A DNA stretch of 64,000 nucleotides from Lamprocystis purpurea DSM 4197 (lineage in GTDB: Bacteria > Pseudomonadota > Gammaproteobacteria > Chromatiales > Chromatiaceae): positions 1 through 64,000 of the forward strand of contig NZ_KB902507.1 in NCBI RefSeq assembly GCF_000379525.1. Reading direction: 5' to 3'. A program made the position numbers and the translations under genes. Each line of letters starts with the position of its first letter. The first letter of the stretch is position 1. The notes beneath the pieces were generated by a model that was not told the DNA's origin, did not search any database, and saw only the letters and a program-made list of their open reading frames with translations. Shown here one piece after another: positions 17,135 through 26,259 of this stretch.

Positions 17135-19612
17135 TCACGCGCAGCTTGCCCGACGGATGACCGGCGACCCCTCGGCCTCGCGCGCGGCCATGCGCAACAG
17201 GTTCGCCGCCACCGCCGCCTCGGCGGGGCGGGCGAACAAATAGCCCTGGCCCAGATCGCAATCCAACCCACGCAGAATCGCCAACTGATCCGCGGTCTCG
17301 ACCCCCTCGGCGATGACCCGCAGGTGCAGGGCATGGGCCAGGGTGATCATCGCGGTCACCAGTGTGCGATCCCCATCCACCGTGCACAACCGGGCGACGA
17401 AGCTGCGGTCGATCTTGATGCAGTCCACGGACAATTGTTGCAGGTAGCCCAGGGAGGAGTAACCGGTACCGAAGTCATCAATGTGGATGGCCAGTCCCAG
17501 TGCACGCAGGGCCTGAAGCCGGCCGGTGTCGTGCAGGGTCTGTTCCATCAGCACCGACTCGGTGATCTCGAGATGGATGTCCGCCGCCGATAACCCATGC
17601 TCCGCCAGCAGAGTACTGACCGTCTGCGCCAGCGATTCCCGCTGAAGCTGACCACCGGAGACATTGACCGAGACCGGAACCGTCGCCAGCCCGGCCAGGC
17701 GCCAGGCGGCGATTTGACGACAGACCTCCGCCAGCACCCAGCGCCCGATCTCGCGGATCAACCCGGTCTCCTCCGCCACCGGGATGAATTGCCCGGGCGG
17801 GACCCAGCCCAAGACCTCGTTGTGCCAACGCAGCAGCGCCTCGAAACCGGCCAGGCACCCGTGTTCGAGGCGGACGATGGGCTGATAGTGCAGGGTGAGT
17901 TCACCGCGGCCCAGCGCCAGGCGCAACTGACTCTCCATCTGCAGGCGGGCGGCGACCCGATGGTCCAGCTCGGCGGAGAAGAAATGCAGGGTGTTGCGAC
18001 CCATGGCCTTGGCCCCGTACATGGCGAGATCCGCGCAGCGAATCAGCCCATCGGCGTCGGCGGCGTCACGCGGATAGAGGGTGATGCCGATGCTCGCGGT
18101 GACGATGTACTGGGCGCCGCCCAGGTCGCTGGGCTGCACGACCGCGTCCAGAATGGACTGCGCCAAATCCGCGGCTTGATCGGGACTGCTCAGCCGGTCG
18201 GCGACGATCAGAAATTCATCGCCGCCGAAGCGGCTGAGGTGGACCCTCGACGCGGGGGGCGCCGACACGCCCTCCAGGCGCCGTGCCAGGCCCCGCAACA
18301 GTTCATCGCCCTGGGCATGACCAAGTGCATCATTGATTTGCTTGAAATTATCCAGATCAAGGAACAATACCGCCAGGTACCCGTCAGCACCCGCGGCCGC
18401 CGCGACACAGGCGCTGAGCAGTTCCCGGATCAGGCGGCGATTGGGCAGGCCGGTGAGCGGATCGTGGAAGGCGAGCAACTCGATCTGCTCCCGACGATCC
18501 GCCAGGTCTTCGCCCATGACCCGCACCGCCGCCGCCAGGGCGCCGATCTCGTCGGCCGAATGAATAGGAATCGGTGTACGCAGTTCGCCCGCGCCGATGC
18601 GGCCCGCCGCGTCGCGCAGGACGGCCAAGGGGCGCAACACCAGACGCCGCAGCCAGGCGATCAGGGCCGTCGTCAGCAGCAGGACGGCAAACCCCGTCAT
18701 GATCAGTGTTGTCAGCCCCAGGCGGCGCAGCGGTGTCGCCAGGCTGTGCTCCGGCAGGGCGGCCAGGGCGAGGATGCCGGGTTCGATGAAGCGAACCCTG
18801 ACCAGCCAGGGGCTCGCATCCCAGGTCCTGATCCCAGCGGCCCGCGACCCGCTCCGATCGGAGTGCGCGGACACCGGGTCAGGATGCAGCAGTGCCGACG
18901 GCAATCGCCGGCCGGTCCAGACGCCGCTGGAGTCGAACAGGACCTCGCCGGCGGGGAACGCCAGGATCAGGCGGCCGGACGCGGCAATGGGGAGCGCGCG
19001 CAGCCGCTCAAGAATTGGGTCCAATGAGACCCGCAGCACCAGATAGCCGCGGGTACGCAGGGTGTCGTCCGCCCGCGTCAGGTAGTGATCGGCCAACGCG
19101 ATACGGCGGTAGACCTGCAGTGCACCGCCACCTTCCGGATCCTGGCTCAGCCTCACGCTGACCGGATCAGGGGCCGTCTGGACCGACGCAAACCCCGGCT
19201 CAGCGCCGCCCGCCGACACCTGAGCGGGCCGATCGCTCGCCGCCACCCGGATATCCATGGTCCCGTCCGGACGCAGTAAACGAATCTCCTGATACTCCGG
19301 ATAAGCGTCACGGTACTGATAGAACAGCTTGAGCAGCGGGGCTTGCAACAACTCGGTCCGCTCCTGATCATCCGCGGCGCGAACATACCGCTCCACCGGA
19401 CCGGCGGCGGCGAACAGTGCGCTGTTGGCCTGTGCCGCATCCACGAGGCCGCGCAGACCTTGGGCCGTCGCGTCCAGGGCCGTATCCAGGGACTGGACCG
19501 CCGCGTCTTCCAGGTCCTGACGCAGTGCGTCGTAGGACACCCAGCCCAGCGCCAGCACCGGCCCCGCCACCAGGGGAACCAGCACCAGGGCGAGTTTGAG
19601 TTGGAGGCGCAC
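17135..19612 (-). CDS. membrane sensor with HAMP, GGDEF and EAL domains (MbaA-like)
   Basis: Predicted cyclic-di-GMP enzyme of 825 residues. TM1 is near the start (LKLALVLVPLVAGPVLALGW), a periplasmic sensor covers about 30-290, TM2 follows (LTTLIMTGFAVLLLTTALIAW), then HAMP, GGDEF and EAL. The diguanylate cyclase motif GGDEF is intact at 463-467 (RFGGDEF). The EAL domain keeps FEALLRW (EAL 591-593), LEITESVL, IDDFGTGYSS and CIKIDRSF, so phosphodiesterase activity is plausible. GTG 19612 is five bases past the stop of the upstream polyamine-binding gene, so the two form an operon. That pairing is the Vibrio NspS-MbaA arrangement, where the binding protein signals to the periplasmic domain. 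Confidence 0.85.
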   Translation of the reverse strand: MRLQLKLALVLVPLVAGPVLALGWVSYDALRQDLEDAAVQSLDTALDATAQGLRGLVDAAQANSALFAAAGPVERYVRAADDQERTELLQAPLLKLFYQYRDAYPEYQEIRLLRPDGTMDIRVAASDRPAQVSAGGAEPGFASVQTAPDPVSVRLSQDPEGGGALQVYRRIALADHYLTRADDTLRTRGYLVLRVSLDPILERLRALPIAASGRLILAFPAGEVLFDSSGVWTGRRLPSALLHPDPVSAHSDRSGSRAAGIRTWDASPWLVRVRFIEPGILALAALPEHSLATPLRRLGLTTLIMTGFAVLLLTTALIAWLRRLVLRPLAVLRDAAGRIGAGELRTPIPIHSADEIGALAAAVRVMGEDLADRREQIELLAFHDPLTGLPNRRLIRELLSACVAAAAGADGYLAVLFLDLDNFKQINDALGHAQGDELLRGLARRLEGVSAPPASRVHLSRFGGDEFLIVADRLSSPDQAADLAQSILDAVVQPSDLGGAQYIVTASIGITLYPRDAADADGLIRCADLAMYGAKAMGRNTLHFFSAELDHRVAARLQMESQLRLALGRGELTLHYQPIVRLEHGCLAGFEALLRWHNEVLGWVPPGQFIPVAEETGLIREIGRWVLAEVCRQIAAWRLAGLATVPVSVNVSGGQLQRESLAQTVSTLLAEHGLSAADIHLEITESVLMEQTLHDTGRLQALRALGLAIHIDDFGTGYSSLGYLQQLSVDCIKIDRSFVARLCTVDGDRTLVTAMITLAHALHLRVIAEGVETADQLAILRGLDCDLGQGYLFARPAEAAVAANLLRMAAREAEGSPVIRRASCA

Positions 19613-19617
19613 CGCCC

Positions 19618-20697
19618 TCAGTCCCCATGCACCAGGGCGGCATAGGCCCGCATCCGTGCGCTGACGGCCGGTGCCGGCAGCCGGGCATAGAACTCGCAAC
19701 GCGCGAACGTGGCAGGGTCCGGATAAACCAGCGGGTCCTGGAGGAAAGTCGCCGGCAGCAGGCGCTCGGCGGCCAGGTTGGGGGTGGCATAGTTCAGGTC
19801 GCGGGCGTTGCGGGCCGCGATCTCAGGGCGATTGAGAAAGTCGAGAAAGGCTGCCGCCAGCGCTGGTTGAGCGCTCCGGGCGGCCACCGTCAGGAAGTCC
19901 AGCCACAGGGCGCCACCCTCGCGCGGGACCACATAGGCGACCTGATCGTTACGATCGATCAGGGCGGCGGCATCGCCGTTGAAGGAAACGGCGGCGGCGA
20001 CCTGCCCGGTCAACAGCTCGGAGCGGGCATCCAGGGCCAGGGCGCCGTAGCGGAACACCGCGGGTCGCTGCGCCTTCAGCAGGTCAGCCGCGGCCTGGAT
20101 CTGGGCGGTGTTACTGGTGTTCATCGAGAACCCCAGTGCTTTGAGGGCGACCGCGAACAGGTCGAAGTGATCGGCGATCATCAAGATACGCCCGCGCAAC
20201 GCCGGGGCGGGATTCAGCAGGTCGAGCCAGGAGTCCAGCTCGCGGCCTACCAGATCGCGTCGATAGACGATTCCCATGGTCCCCCACAGGTAGGGGAGCC
20301 CATAGTCACGGCTGCCGGGATAGGCCGCATCCCAGCGCGGGTCGATGTGGCGCCGATGGGGGATCGCGGTTGGGTCCAGCGGTTCGAGCCAACCGTGTTT
20401 GCGATAAACCTCCAGGGCATTGCTGTCAACCAGCAGGACGTCGAAGCCCGCCCCGTCCGTCGCGCTCAGCACCTGGTCGCGCGCATCATCGGTTTCAAAA
20501 TAGACCTGACGGACCCGGGCACCGGACGCGGCCTCGAACGCCGCGATCACGGCCGGCGCAAGATAGTCGGGCCAATTGAAAACGACCAATTCCGGACGCG
20601 CGACAGCACCCTGCGCTGCGGCGACCGACGGTCCCGTTGTTGCCGGACCGGCGCACAGCACCAACAAGACGAGCAAAGACAGGGCGGACCGTCGCAT
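19618..20697 (-). CDS. periplasmic polyamine-binding protein (PotD/PotF/NspS-like)
   Basis: A 359-residue extracellular solute-binding protein with a signal peptide (SALSLLVLLVLCAGPATTG). VVFNWPDYLAPAVIAAFE is the classic start of the spermidine/putrescine-binding family, followed by FDVLLVDSN, YGLPYLWGTMGIVYRRD and AVSFNGDAAALI. The C-terminus DLNYATPNLAAERLLP is also typical. No PotABC permease genes are nearby; the only partner is the GGDEF/EAL gene five bases downstream. It is therefore more likely a sensor subunit, like NspS, than a transport component; this is inference. ATG 20697 starts directly at the signal peptide. Confidence 0.85.
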   Translation of the reverse strand: MRRSALSLLVLLVLCAGPATTGPSVAAAQGAVARPELVVFNWPDYLAPAVIAAFEAASGARVRQVYFETDDARDQVLSATDGAGFDVLLVDSNALEVYRKHGWLEPLDPTAIPHRRHIDPRWDAAYPGSRDYGLPYLWGTMGIVYRRDLVGRELDSWLDLLNPAPALRGRILMIADHFDLFAVALKALGFSMNTSNTAQIQAAADLLKAQRPAVFRYGALALDARSELLTGQVAAAVSFNGDAAALIDRNDQVAYVVPREGGALWLDFLTVAARSAQPALAAAFLDFLNRPEIAARNARDLNYATPNLAAERLLPATFLQDPLVYPDPATFARCEFYARLPAPAVSARMRAYAALVHGD

Positions 20698-20983
20698 GGA
20701 TGTTCTTCGCGGTGTTCTTTAGGGAGCGGGCAGATGCATCAGTAGGCGCGCTTGCACGGTCAGGAACACGGGCAGAACCTGGTCGGCCGGACGATAGCCG
20801 CCGCGGATCCTGATCGGGACGCGGTAACGGCATCGGCCCGATCCGCTGACTGCTGCCCGGCGGATCCCACGCCAGCAGCGATGCTGATCATACCACCCAG
20901 CGAGGAGCGGAAATGAGACCGCCGTCAGGTGCGCATGCTCCGCACGAAGGTCCGATCGCATACCGCGCTGGGCGCGGTTTAGC
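20698..20983. other. intergenic region upstream of the polyamine-sensor operon
   Basis: No gene or named element is recognised between the divergent yajC and polyamine-binding genes on this side of the MITE. It probably contains the promoter of the polyamine operon, but no clear -35/-10 pair was found. Confidence 0.4.
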
Positions 20984-21189
20984 CAGCAGTTCCAAATTTG
21001 GGTGGCCGCCGCCAACAGCGTGCCGGCCGCGAGGCTGATGGTGGATGCGCTGCGCTTATCCACCCTACAAAACCGGCTCCGCTGTAGGGTGGATAAGGCG
21101 CGCTGCTCGGTGTCAGGGGCCCGGCACAGCGGTCGCGCGCGCCGCATCCACCAGGGATCGCGCGATGCCGCCCAAATTTGGAATTGCTG
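20984..21189 (+). mobile_element. 206-bp MITE, family D copy 2, with 9-bp target duplication
   Basis: Same terminal repeats as 11374-11579 (CAGCAGTTCCAAATTTGGG / complement of CAGCAATTCCAAATTTGGG) and the same length. CGGTTTAGC flanks both ends (20975-20983 and 21190-21198), a different 9-bp target duplication, which shows independent transposition. It lies about 120 bases before yajC. Confidence 0.92.
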
Positions 21190-21310
21190 CGGTTTAGCAG
21201 TAAGGCGAGCGATTTTGCTGGTGCTATGACATAATGCAAGGCTGATTTTATCCGGGTTTGCGCTGCCCGCCCAAGCCATTCAACCTCCTGTAACCACGGG
21301 GATAACCTCG

Positions 21311-21661
21311 ATGAGCCTCCTGATCTCCGACGCCATGGCCCAGGACGCGGCAACCGCCGCGTCCGCCGTGACCGACCCGCTGCTGAGCCTGCTGCCGCTC
21401 GTCCTCTTCGGTGTGGTCTTTTATTTTCTCCTGATTCGGCCCCAGGCCAAGCGTCAGAAAGAACACAAACGCATGATCGATGCCCTGACCAAGGGTGACG
21501 AGGTGGTTACCATGGGCGGCCTCGCCGGACGGATCACCGATTTGGGCGACAACTTCGTCCAGGTGGAGATCGCCGACGGCGTCCCCAACGGCGTCCAAGT
21601 TAAAGTCCGCCGCGCCGCGATCGAGGCGGTGATGCCCAAGGGTTCACTCAAGGACCTCTAA
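21311..21661 (+). CDS. yajC: preprotein translocase subunit YajC
   Basis: A 116-residue inner-membrane accessory of the SecDF complex. The single TM helix (LLSLLPLVLFGVVFYFLLIRP) is followed by the conserved PQAKRQKEHKRMI and GDEVVTMGGLAGRITDL motifs. It lies upstream of secD and secF on the same strand, 155 bases from secD. The tgt and queA genes that commonly precede yajC are absent; a MITE sits there instead, so the operon may have its own promoter between 21190 and 21310. Confidence 0.95.
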   Translation: MSLLISDAMAQDAATAASAVTDPLLSLLPLVLFGVVFYFLLIRPQAKRQKEHKRMIDALTKGDEVVTMGGLAGRITDLGDNFVQVEIADGVPNGVQVKVRRAAIEAVMPKGSLKDL

Positions 21662-21816
21662 CCGGAGTCTCGAGGACGCATGGGAGCCCGTTGCGTGCTT
21701 CCATCGTCCATCCGCTGCCGCCGGCCAGTTCCAGTTTCAATTTCAGCGTCGGTACGGCGCACCCCCGGCCCGGCGCCGCGCGACCCTCCCCCGCCGCGCA
21801 AGCGATTGGAAATGCG

Positions 21817-23673
21817 ATGAACCAATATCCCCTGTGGAAAAACCTGCTGATCCTGGGAACCCTCCTGGCCGGTCTGGTACTGGCCCTGCCGAACCTGTTC
21901 TCTCAGGACCCATCCATCGAGATCTCGGCCGCCCGCAAGGCGACGATGACCGCCGCCGGCAGCGATGAGATCCGCGCCGCCCTGGAGAACGCCAAGGTCC
22001 CGTTCAAGCGGATCGACACGCTCGAAGGCGGCAAGCTCCTGGTCCGTTTCAACGCCTCCGGAGACCAGTTGCGGGGCGCCGAGGTGATCGAGAACACCCT
22101 GTCGGACCGCTACCGCGGCGCCCTGACGATCTCCGCCGATCTGCCCGGCATCGTTCGCGCGCTGGGCCTCAAGCCCATGAATCTAGGGCTTGATCTACGC
22201 GGCGGTATCTATGTGCTGATCGACGTGGACATGGAGTCGGCGGTGGATCAGTCACTGGAACGCTATGTCGAGGATATCCGCACCCAGTTGCGCGATGCCA
22301 AGGTGCGCTATCTGACGGTCGGCCGCGAACAGGGCAAGGTCGTCCTCAAGTTTGCCGACGCCGCGGCGCGTGACGCGGGCCAGAAAGTGATTGCCAAGGA
22401 GTTCCGCGACCTCGTGATGGCGTCGGTGGATGACGGCGAGGCGTTCCTGATCACCTTGGCCCTGACACCGGCCCAGCAGAAAGAGATCCAGGACTTCGCA
22501 CTCCAGCAGAACATCACGACCCTGCGCAACCGGGTGAACGCCTTGGGCGTCGCCGAGCCTAACATCGCCCGTCAGGGCGATCGGCGCATCGTCGTCCAGT
22601 TGCCGGGCGCCCAGGACCCGGGCCGGCTGAAGGAGATTCTCGGCGCCACCGCCACCCTGGAGTATCGCCTGGTCGATACGGAAGGCAGCGCAACGGATGC
22701 GGAGGCCGGGCGGGTCCCGGTCGGCAGCCGGCTCTATCACGACCGCGAAGGCCGCCCGGTGCTCCTGAAGCGGCGGGTGATCGTCACCGGTGATCAGATC
22801 ACCGATGCCGCCTCGGGTTTCGACGCCCAGAGCGGCACCCCGATGGTTTCGGTCAATCTGGACGGACCCGGCGGCCGACGCATGCGGGATGTGACCACCG
22901 AGAACGTGGGTAAACCCATGGCCGTGGTGTTCATCGAGAACCGCACCACGACCCAACAGGTGGACGGCAAGCCGGTGAAGCGCACCGAGAAGGTCGAGGA
23001 GGTGATCAGCGTCGCCAACATCCGCGAACCTTTCGGCAAGCGTTTCCAGACCACCGGCCTCGACTCCTCCGAGGAAGCCCACAACCTGGCCCTGTTGCTG
23101 CGCGCCGGCGCGCTGGCCGCGCCGATCCAGATCGTGGAGGAGCGCACCGTGGGTCCCAGCCTGGGCCAGGACAATATCGATCAGGGTATGCTGTCGGTCG
23201 CCATCGGCTTTCTCGCCGTGGTGGTGTTCATGGCCTATTACTACAGTTGGTTCGGGGTCGTCGCCGATGTGGTGCTGCTGCTGAATCTGGTGCTGATCGT
23301 GGCGGTCATGGGCCTGCTGGGAGCCACCCTGACCATGCCCGGCATCGCCGGCATGGTCCTCACCATCGGTATGGCGGTGGATGCCAACGTGCTGATCTTC
23401 GAGCGAATGCGCGAGGAGATTCGCAACGGCAATTCGCCCCAGGCAAGCATCGCGGCGGGTTACGACAAAGCCCTGTCCTCGATCATCGACGCCAATGTCA
23501 CCACCCTGATCGCCGCGGTGGTCCTGTTCAGCTTCGGTACCGGCCCCATCAAGGGTTTCGCGGTCACCCTCACCGTGGGTCTGATCGCTTCCATGTTCAC
23601 CGCCATCACCTGCTCGCGCGCCATGATCAATTGGTACTGGGGCGGTCGGCGGTTGAAGAGCTTGCCCGTCTGA
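21817..23673 (+). CDS. secD: protein translocase subunit SecD
   Basis: An RND-family membrane subunit of 618 residues that uses the proton gradient to help SecYEG finish protein export. The N-terminal TM (WKNLLILGTLLAGLVLALPNLF) precedes the large periplasmic P1 region, with the conserved GLDLRGGIY, LRNRVNALGVAEP and RIVVQLPGAQDP. The C-terminal six-TM half has GPSLGQDNIDQG, GMAVDANVLIFERMREE and FGTGPIKGFAVTL. ATG 21817 is chosen because family members start MNQYPLWKN; the frame is open further upstream but that part is not SecD-like. SecF follows ten bases after the stop. Confidence 0.97.
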   Translation: MNQYPLWKNLLILGTLLAGLVLALPNLFSQDPSIEISAARKATMTAAGSDEIRAALENAKVPFKRIDTLEGGKLLVRFNASGDQLRGAEVIENTLSDRYRGALTISADLPGIVRALGLKPMNLGLDLRGGIYVLIDVDMESAVDQSLERYVEDIRTQLRDAKVRYLTVGREQGKVVLKFADAAARDAGQKVIAKEFRDLVMASVDDGEAFLITLALTPAQQKEIQDFALQQNITTLRNRVNALGVAEPNIARQGDRRIVVQLPGAQDPGRLKEILGATATLEYRLVDTEGSATDAEAGRVPVGSRLYHDREGRPVLLKRRVIVTGDQITDAASGFDAQSGTPMVSVNLDGPGGRRMRDVTTENVGKPMAVVFIENRTTTQQVDGKPVKRTEKVEEVISVANIREPFGKRFQTTGLDSSEEAHNLALLLRAGALAAPIQIVEERTVGPSLGQDNIDQGMLSVAIGFLAVVVFMAYYYSWFGVVADVVLLLNLVLIVAVMGLLGATLTMPGIAGMVLTIGMAVDANVLIFERMREEIRNGNSPQASIAAGYDKALSSIIDANVTTLIAAVVLFSFGTGPIKGFAVTLTVGLIASMFTAITCSRAMINWYWGGRRLKSLPV

Positions 23674-23683
23674 GGGACCTACC

Positions 23684-24619
23684 ATGCGTCAGATCAACTT
23701 CCCCAATCTCGACTACATGTCCCAGCGCTGGAAGGCGCTGGTTTTCTCCGGCGTGCTCATCGGCATCACCTTCATCTCGCTCGCGGTGCAGGGGCTGAAC
23801 CTCGGACTGGACTTCACCGGCGGTACCGTCATTGAGGTGGGGTTCCAGGAACCGACCGTCATCGCCGAACTCAGCGGCGCCCTGGAAGCCGGCGGACTGA
23901 CCGGCATCACGGTGCAGCACTTCGGCAGCACGCGCGAGGTGCTGCTGCGCATCCCCCCCAGCGGAGAGACCAATAACGCCGCCCTGAGTCAGAAGGTCTT
24001 CGATACGCTGTCGGCGGCCGCGGACGGGAAGGCTGAACTGCGGCGGGTGGAGTTCGTCGGCCCCCAGGTCGGCGAGGAATTGACCGAACAAGGCGGGCTT
24101 GCCGTCCTGTATTCGGTCATCGGCATCCTGATCTATGTCGCGCTGCGCTTCGAGTGGCGCTTCTCCTTGGGTGCCGTGGCCGCAACGGTCCACGATGCGA
24201 TCGTCACGCTGGGATTCTTCTCGCTCTTCCAGTTCGAGTTCGATCTCAATGTGCTCGCCTCGATCCTGACCGTCATCGGCTATTCGTTGAATGACACCAT
24301 CGTCGTGTTCGACCGGGTGCGGGAGAATTTCCGAAAGATACGCAAGGGCACCCCGCTCGACATCATGAATCAATCGGTCAACGAGACGATGTCGCGCACC
24401 GTCATCACCGCCGGCACCGTCTTCCTGGTGGTCGTGGCGCTCTATCTGTTCGGCGGCGAAACCCTGCGCGGGTTCTCCCTGGCACTGATCGTGGGCGTCA
24501 TCTCCGGTACCTATTCCACTATCTATATCGCGAGCAACGTCGCGGTTCTGCTGGGTGTGAGCCGCCAGGACCTGATGCCGACACCCAAGGAGGGACCTGG
24601 GGTGGATGCCCGGCCCTGA
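23684..24619 (+). CDS. secF: protein translocase subunit SecF
   Basis: A 311-residue partner of SecD in the SecDF-YajC complex. Conserved motifs: LNLGLDFTGGTVIEV near the start, GGLAVLYSVIGILIYVALRFEW, HDAIVTLGFFSL, IGYSLNDTIVVFDRVREN and GETLRGFSLALIVGVISGTYSTIYIA, covering six TM helices and the small periplasmic domain. It is ten bases from secD, with ACC ATG following a GAGGG site. It is the last gene of the operon; a family C repeat follows. Confidence 0.97.
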   Translation: MRQINFPNLDYMSQRWKALVFSGVLIGITFISLAVQGLNLGLDFTGGTVIEVGFQEPTVIAELSGALEAGGLTGITVQHFGSTREVLLRIPPSGETNNAALSQKVFDTLSAAADGKAELRRVEFVGPQVGEELTEQGGLAVLYSVIGILIYVALRFEWRFSLGAVAATVHDAIVTLGFFSLFQFEFDLNVLASILTVIGYSLNDTIVVFDRVRENFRKIRKGTPLDIMNQSVNETMSRTVITAGTVFLVVVALYLFGGETLRGFSLALIVGVISGTYSTIYIASNVAVLLGVSRQDLMPTPKEGPGVDARP

Positions 24620-24688
24620 ACTTCGGCTAGGTGGATAGCATTGGATTTTCGGTCTCGATCAAGATTCCGGCCACTTGGGCTCGCCGGG

Positions 24689-24745
24689 TGCGTAGTCAGG
24701 CCATCCTGGCCTGACACCGTCAGGGCTGGAAGCCCTGACTACGCA
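24689..24745. repeat. dispersed repeat, family C copy 2
   Basis: GCGTAGTCAGGCCATCCTGG ... CTGGAAGCCCTGACTACGC: a shorter copy of the element at 16405-16474, lacking the spacer between the two palindromes. Confidence 0.8.
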
Positions 24746-24820
24746 AGTTGCTGGCCGGGATTACGATCAAGGCCGGATTTTCCGCTTTATTCACACCAAA
24801 AAGAACACGGGGCTTATCGG

Positions 24821-25915
24821 ATGTACCTGGTTGTGAATTCAGCAGCATCCGGTGAGGTGCCCAGGTTGTTCGGCCGCCAAGTTGGACGGTCGCTGATCCT
24901 GGGCTGGCTGGTGCTGCTGTGCAGCGCGCTCGCGGCCTGTGGTCCGACGCCGGCACCCCAGATCGAGATCACTGGCCCCACGATGGGGACTTACTATGCG
25001 GTCAAGGTGGTGCAGCCCGCGGCGGGGCTGGATACCGCGGCCCTGCGCGCCGGGGTCGAACAGGTGCTCGCCGCGGTCATCGCCGAGATCTCGACCTACG
25101 AGCCGGAGTCCGAACTGTCACGTTTGAACCGCAACCCCAGTACCGACTGGGTTCCGGTCTCCGCCAACCTCTATCGGGTGATCGCTGCCGGCCAGCGGAT
25201 CAGCGCACTGAGCGGCGGTGCTTTCGACGTGACGGTAGGACCGCTGGTGAACCTCTGGGGTTTCGGACCCGAGGAGCGACTGGACGCGGTACCAGCGCCG
25301 GAACAGGTCCGGGCGGCGTTGGAGCGGGTCGGCTACGGCAAGCTTGAACTGCGCGCCGACCCACCGGCCCTGCGCAAGCAGCGCGGGGATATCTATATCG
25401 ACCTCTCGGCGTTGGGCGAAGGCTATGGGGCGGATCGGCTCGCGGCCTATCTGGATGGCCTGGGGGCGACCAACTACATGGCGGCAGTCGCCGGAACCAT
25501 GCGGGTGCGCGGAACCAACGCGAAAAGGCAGCCCTGGGGCATCGCCGTCGAGCAGCCGACTCCTGGACAGCAGGCGGTCCAACGCATCCTGCCGGTCACG
25601 GATCAAGCCGTCTCCACCTCAGGAGACTACCGCAACTTCTTCGAGGCCGACGGTCGGCGTTTCTCGCATCATATCGACCCCAAGACCGGTGCCCCGGTCG
25701 CCCAGCGGCTGGCGTCGACCACCGTGATCCGCCCTGCCGGGGCAGACAGCGCCATGATGGCCGACGGGTTCGCCACCGCGCTGCTGGTGCTCGGCGAGCA
25801 GCGCGGACCGGCCCTGGCCGAATCGGAGATCCTTGCCGCCTATTTCATCATCCGTGACGATGCGGGTTTCCGGGAACAGACCAGCACGGCATTCGAGCGA
25901 CTACACGCACCCTAA
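24821..25915 (+). CDS. apbE: FAD:protein FMN transferase (ApbE family lipoprotein)
   Basis: Attaches FMN covalently to Thr of flavoproteins such as Nqr/Rnf subunits, in the periplasm. The 364 residues include an N-terminal lipoprotein signal with the lipobox LAAC (LLCSALAAC). Family motifs: ITGPTMGTYYAVKV, FDVTVGPLVNLWGFGP, DLSALGEGYGADRLAAYL, STSGDYRNFFE and SHHIDPKTGAP. The usual GGEIR is replaced by VAGTMR (near 'MAAVAGTMRVRG'), a mild deviation at the FAD site. No Nqr or Rnf genes are in the window, so the target protein is elsewhere. Confidence 0.9.
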   Translation: MYLVVNSAASGEVPRLFGRQVGRSLILGWLVLLCSALAACGPTPAPQIEITGPTMGTYYAVKVVQPAAGLDTAALRAGVEQVLAAVIAEISTYEPESELSRLNRNPSTDWVPVSANLYRVIAAGQRISALSGGAFDVTVGPLVNLWGFGPEERLDAVPAPEQVRAALERVGYGKLELRADPPALRKQRGDIYIDLSALGEGYGADRLAAYLDGLGATNYMAAVAGTMRVRGTNAKRQPWGIAVEQPTPGQQAVQRILPVTDQAVSTSGDYRNFFEADGRRFSHHIDPKTGAPVAQRLASTTVIRPAGADSAMMADGFATALLVLGEQRGPALAESEILAAYFIIRDDAGFREQTSTAFERLHAP

Positions 25916-26128
25916 CCCAGGCTGCTCCGTCGACCCAGCCCTGGGTTCCGCTGAACCTGTCCCCATGTTGCCGGCCACGATCGCTGATTCGGCCAAAGCG
26001 ATCACTCGAAGCTTTGTCCATAGAATTTCCGCCCCGAAGCCTCGGCGGACGCTGGCCGGAGCGATGATCACGGCCATTTTGCGGCGGATCCTTTCTGCGA
26101 TTGCGCGCGACCCGCCTTGAGGGCATGG

Positions 26129-26221
26129 TATAGCATTCGGACGTGATAACCGGACGTAGGGGCGGGTTTCAAACCCGCCCCTACATCAAATGTATGTCTG
26201 GATATCAGGTGCGAAGGCTAT
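26129..26221 (-). repeat. dispersed palindromic repeat, family A copy 2 (inverted)
   Basis: TATAGCATTCGGACGTGATA, then GTAGGGGCGGGTTTCAAACC and its complement, then GTCTGGATATCAGGTGCGAA. It is the reverse complement of 1959-2053. The remaining apbE-htpX gap (25916-26128) shows no gene. Confidence 0.85.
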
Positions 26222-26259
26222 CTGCGTGCTTTTGTAATCACCCCATGGGAGTCTCGACC

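Noticed and set aside
17597-19027. Long plus-strand open frame (476 codons) opposite the GGDEF/EAL gene
   Set aside because: Gln/Arg/Gly-rich shadow of an intact GGDEF-EAL protein.
22252-23685. Long minus-strand open frame opposite secD (477 codons)
   Set aside because: Composition is typical of the antisense of a high-GC gene (His/Asp/Gln/Gly-rich) and secD is unmistakable on the other strand.
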